A stretch of DNA of 61,553 bases from Chloroflexota bacterium (lineage in GTDB: Bacteria; Chloroflexota; Dehalococcoidia; JACPQD01): NCBI GenBank assembly GCA_016190665.1, contig JACPQD010000027.1, forward strand, positions 1-61,553, given 5' to 3'. The first letter of the stretch is position 1. Every line of letters begins with the position of its first letter. The position numbers and the translations under genes are program-made. The notes beneath the pieces are model-generated. The model saw only the letters and a program-made list of their open reading frames with translations, was not told the DNA's origin and did no database searches. Positions 60,275-61,553 of the stretch are shown one piece after another.

Positions 60275-60519
60275 CAGGGGAGAGGGATGGGGATACGCAC
60301 TTCCCCGAGAGAGGGCATCGCTCCCCTAAGTTTTGGTGGAAGCTCGTCGCCGTGCTCCAAGTACGACTCGATGAGACCCACCGCTACATCCTGGGCAATC
60401 TCTAAGGTCTCCGCGACCGTGCGTCCCTGCGCTACGAGTCCGGGAAGCTCTTCGCTGGTCGCCAGGTATCCACCTTCGGGGAGTTCTTCGATGTGTATTG
60501 GCAGAAGTACTTCTTTCAT
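60274..60519 (-). CDS. hicB: HicB family antitoxin
   Basis: This 81-residue HicB-fold protein reads LPIHIEELPEGGYLATSEELPGL, then VAQGRTVAETLEIAQDVAVG, the partial RNase-H-like fold of HicB antitoxins. The DNA-binding C-terminal extension of longer HicB proteins is absent. It neutralises HicA by direct binding. It lies 13 bases after an intact hicA gene and overlaps a truncated second hicA by one base, giving an unusual A-B-A order. Confidence 0.88.
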   Translation of the reverse strand: MKEVLLPIHIEELPEGGYLATSEELPGLVAQGRTVAETLEIAQDVAVGLIESYLEHGDELPPKLRGAMPSLGEVRIPIPLP

Positions 60520-60532
60520 AGCGGTGCCTCCC

Positions 60533-60757
60533 TTAGTCCAGCAGTCGGCGGAACTCGTCGCGGGCGAGGTCCGCCTCCCTGAGTATCTCGCGAAGGGTGC
60601 CGCTCTTTATCTCTCGATGCCTGGGAACAACCACGGTGCGGGTTGTGCCGGGGAGGTAGTAGAACATGTGGTTGCCCTTTCTTCGGTGAAAAAAGAATCC
60701 CGCACGCTGAAGAGCCTTTGCGATTTGCCGCCAGCCCAGGCTGGGCATCCGGCTCAC
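60533..60757 (-). CDS. hicA: HicA family toxin (mRNA interferase)
   Basis: This 74-residue HicA protein reads MPSLGWRQIAKALQRAGFFF, HRRKGNHMFYYLP, VVVPRHREIKSGTLREILRE. The His in KGNHMF is the catalytic residue of the family. HicA cleaves mRNA and arrests translation unless HicB is present. It is complete and lies just upstream of hicB, the standard order for HicAB. It begins 18 bases after the stop of the metalloprotease-like gene. Confidence 0.9.
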   Translation of the reverse strand: MSRMPSLGWRQIAKALQRAGFFFHRRKGNHMFYYLPGTTRTVVVPRHREIKSGTLREILREADLARDEFRRLLD

Positions 60758-60775
60758 ACGGCTACCTCGTGCTCC

Positions 60776-61390
60776 TCAACTTGGGGCAGAGGGATGCGCT
60801 CGCTTTCCGTCGATTTCCCTGATTCGATCGACGATCGGCTGAGGGTACTGGAGAGTGCCCTCAAAGTGGATGGTCAAGTCTGGAACCCTTGTTGGAACCT
60901 TCATTCTCCGCCACGTATCGCGCGATTTGCGTTCCTCTGTTGCATCCCACGGCAACTCGCTCAGGAAGGCCATCGTGTCGGCGTCACCGAACCATAATGC
61001 AGGATCGATGAGTTCGGCCTTGTCCTTGGCTTGCTGGTAGTCGGCGACGTCTTCCGGCGCCATCGCCCTCAATTCGTCAATGCCCTTGTCGTCCCTGAAC
61101 GCGAAAACGCCTTCTCCCATCGCGTGGATCCTTTCCGCTATGCACCAGAAACAATGGGCGAACTCATGGCAGAGTATTCTGCGCAGCATCTTGTCGTCAA
61201 CCACTAGCAGCGTTCCCACCGGAAGCATAACTCCCCACTCCGCGCAGCCCTCGGAGGTAGGGAAAAGGGCTATATGGGCCAGAATGGAGCCGTCGGGGAG
61301 GGTCCAAGCGTATGGCTCAATCCCAATCGGGGGCATGGGGAGCCCGGCATCGCTACCAATCGCTTCACGAATTCTCGCCACGCGCTGCAC
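60776..61390 (-). CDS. protein with HExxH zinc-metallopeptidase-like motif
   Basis: An unrecognised protein of about 204 residues; the start may be GTG at 61390 behind AGGAA, or the GTG three codons later. It contains MLRRILCHEFAHCFWCIAER at about residues 68-87, with HEFAH as a zinc-binding HExxH helix. Other features are YQQAKDKAELIDPALWFGD and a C-terminal VPTRVPDLTIHFEGTLQYP. No signal peptide is seen, so it is probably cytosolic. COG0831- or ImmA-type toxin-linked peptidases share only the HExxH element. It sits just upstream of the hicAB locus. Confidence 0.6.
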   Translation of the reverse strand: MQRVARIREAIGSDAGLPMPPIGIEPYAWTLPDGSILAHIALFPTSEGCAEWGVMLPVGTLLVVDDKMLRRILCHEFAHCFWCIAERIHAMGEGVFAFRDDKGIDELRAMAPEDVADYQQAKDKAELIDPALWFGDADTMAFLSELPWDATEERKSRDTWRRMKVPTRVPDLTIHFEGTLQYPQPIVDRIREIDGKRAHPSAPS

Positions 61391-61417
61391 TTCCTAGTTG
61401 CGCAGAAGAGCGCAAGT

Positions 61418-61504
61418 TTCCTCTCCCCTCCGCGGGAGAGGACTAAGGTGAGGGGGCTTTCCGGTTTCACCCTCACCCTACCCTCTCCCGTCGAGGGAGA
61501 GGAA
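61418..61504. repeat. dispersed repeat A, copy 3
   Basis: The end of the window repeats the beginning: GAGAGGACTAAGGTGAGGGGGC and the CCCTCACCCTACCCTCTCCC..GAGGGAGAGGAAA block match bases 2-71. The later TTGACAGAA part of copies 1 and 2 is not present. The last 49 bases (61505-61553) show nothing recognisable. Confidence 0.7.
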
Positions 61505-61553
61505 AGCTAAAGAACCGGCGTTCGGCCCGAAAACATGTTACGCCTACTTCTAC

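Noticed and set aside
1..61553. tRNA, rRNA or riboswitch genes
   Set aside because: I read the gaps for tRNA-like cloverleaf ends, conserved rRNA stretches and a B12-riboswitch box upstream of the mutase genes and found none that I could support.

Overview
The window looks like chromosome from an uncultured anaerobic or subsurface bacterium. My best guess is Chloroflexota (Dehalococcoidia-like): moderately high GC, many CaiB/BaiF-type CoA transferases, orphan family-5 solute-binding lipoproteins, a glutamate-mutase-type B12 enzyme, UGSC-family genes and many short palindromic repeats ending in CCCCTACG. This is inferred from gene content; no rRNA or other phylogenetic marker is present. I saw no tRNA or rRNA gene and no CRISPR array.

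Layout. 0-9.5 kb (minus strand): archease, two large solute-binding lipoproteins with a truncated third between them, a D-2-hydroxyacid dehydrogenase, a collapsed UGSC cassette, and a B12-dependent mutase set (GlmS, GlmE, GlmL). 9.9-19 kb: a LysR regulator divergent from a plus-strand catabolic run (solute-binding lipoprotein, CoA transferase, double-hotdog dehydratase, SDR-like protein, two more CoA transferases). 19.2-29.3 kb (minus strand): a CDGSH protein, then a probable defence island made of a zinc-finger protein, a DUF1998-type helicase, a three-Cys-motif partner (TcmP) and its DUF5131 protein, with a recombination scar in the middle. 29.4-38.3 kb: thiolase with its Zn-ribbon partner, two CoA transferases, a beta-CASP RNase, LOG, DinB and carboxymuconolactone decarboxylase-family proteins, and repeats. 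38.4-47.6 kb: a tetrathionate-reductase-like operon in ttrBCA order, preceded by a response regulator, a histidine kinase and a separate PhnD-like lipoprotein, which together look like TtrS split over two genes plus TtrR. 47.7-61.5 kb: DEAD-box RNA helicase, a UGSC selenoprotein with an in-frame UGA and a SECIS-like hairpin plus its partner gene, a CopC-CopD fusion, a tandem-repeat array, a type IIG-like restriction-modification protein, a HicA-HicB-HicA' locus and small unknown genes.

How the parts may work together. The lipoproteins, CoA transferases, hotdog dehydratase, thiolase and mutase suggest import and CoA-dependent degradation of organic acids. The Ttr-like complex would let the cell respire an oxidised sulfur or similar compound under control of the adjacent sensor. 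The most striking items are the selenoprotein read-through at 50.5 kb together with a collapsed second copy of the same two-gene cassette at 5.6-6.0 kb, the helicase / C2H2-like zinc-finger / TcmP island, and a 33-bp repeat family of unusual symmetry.
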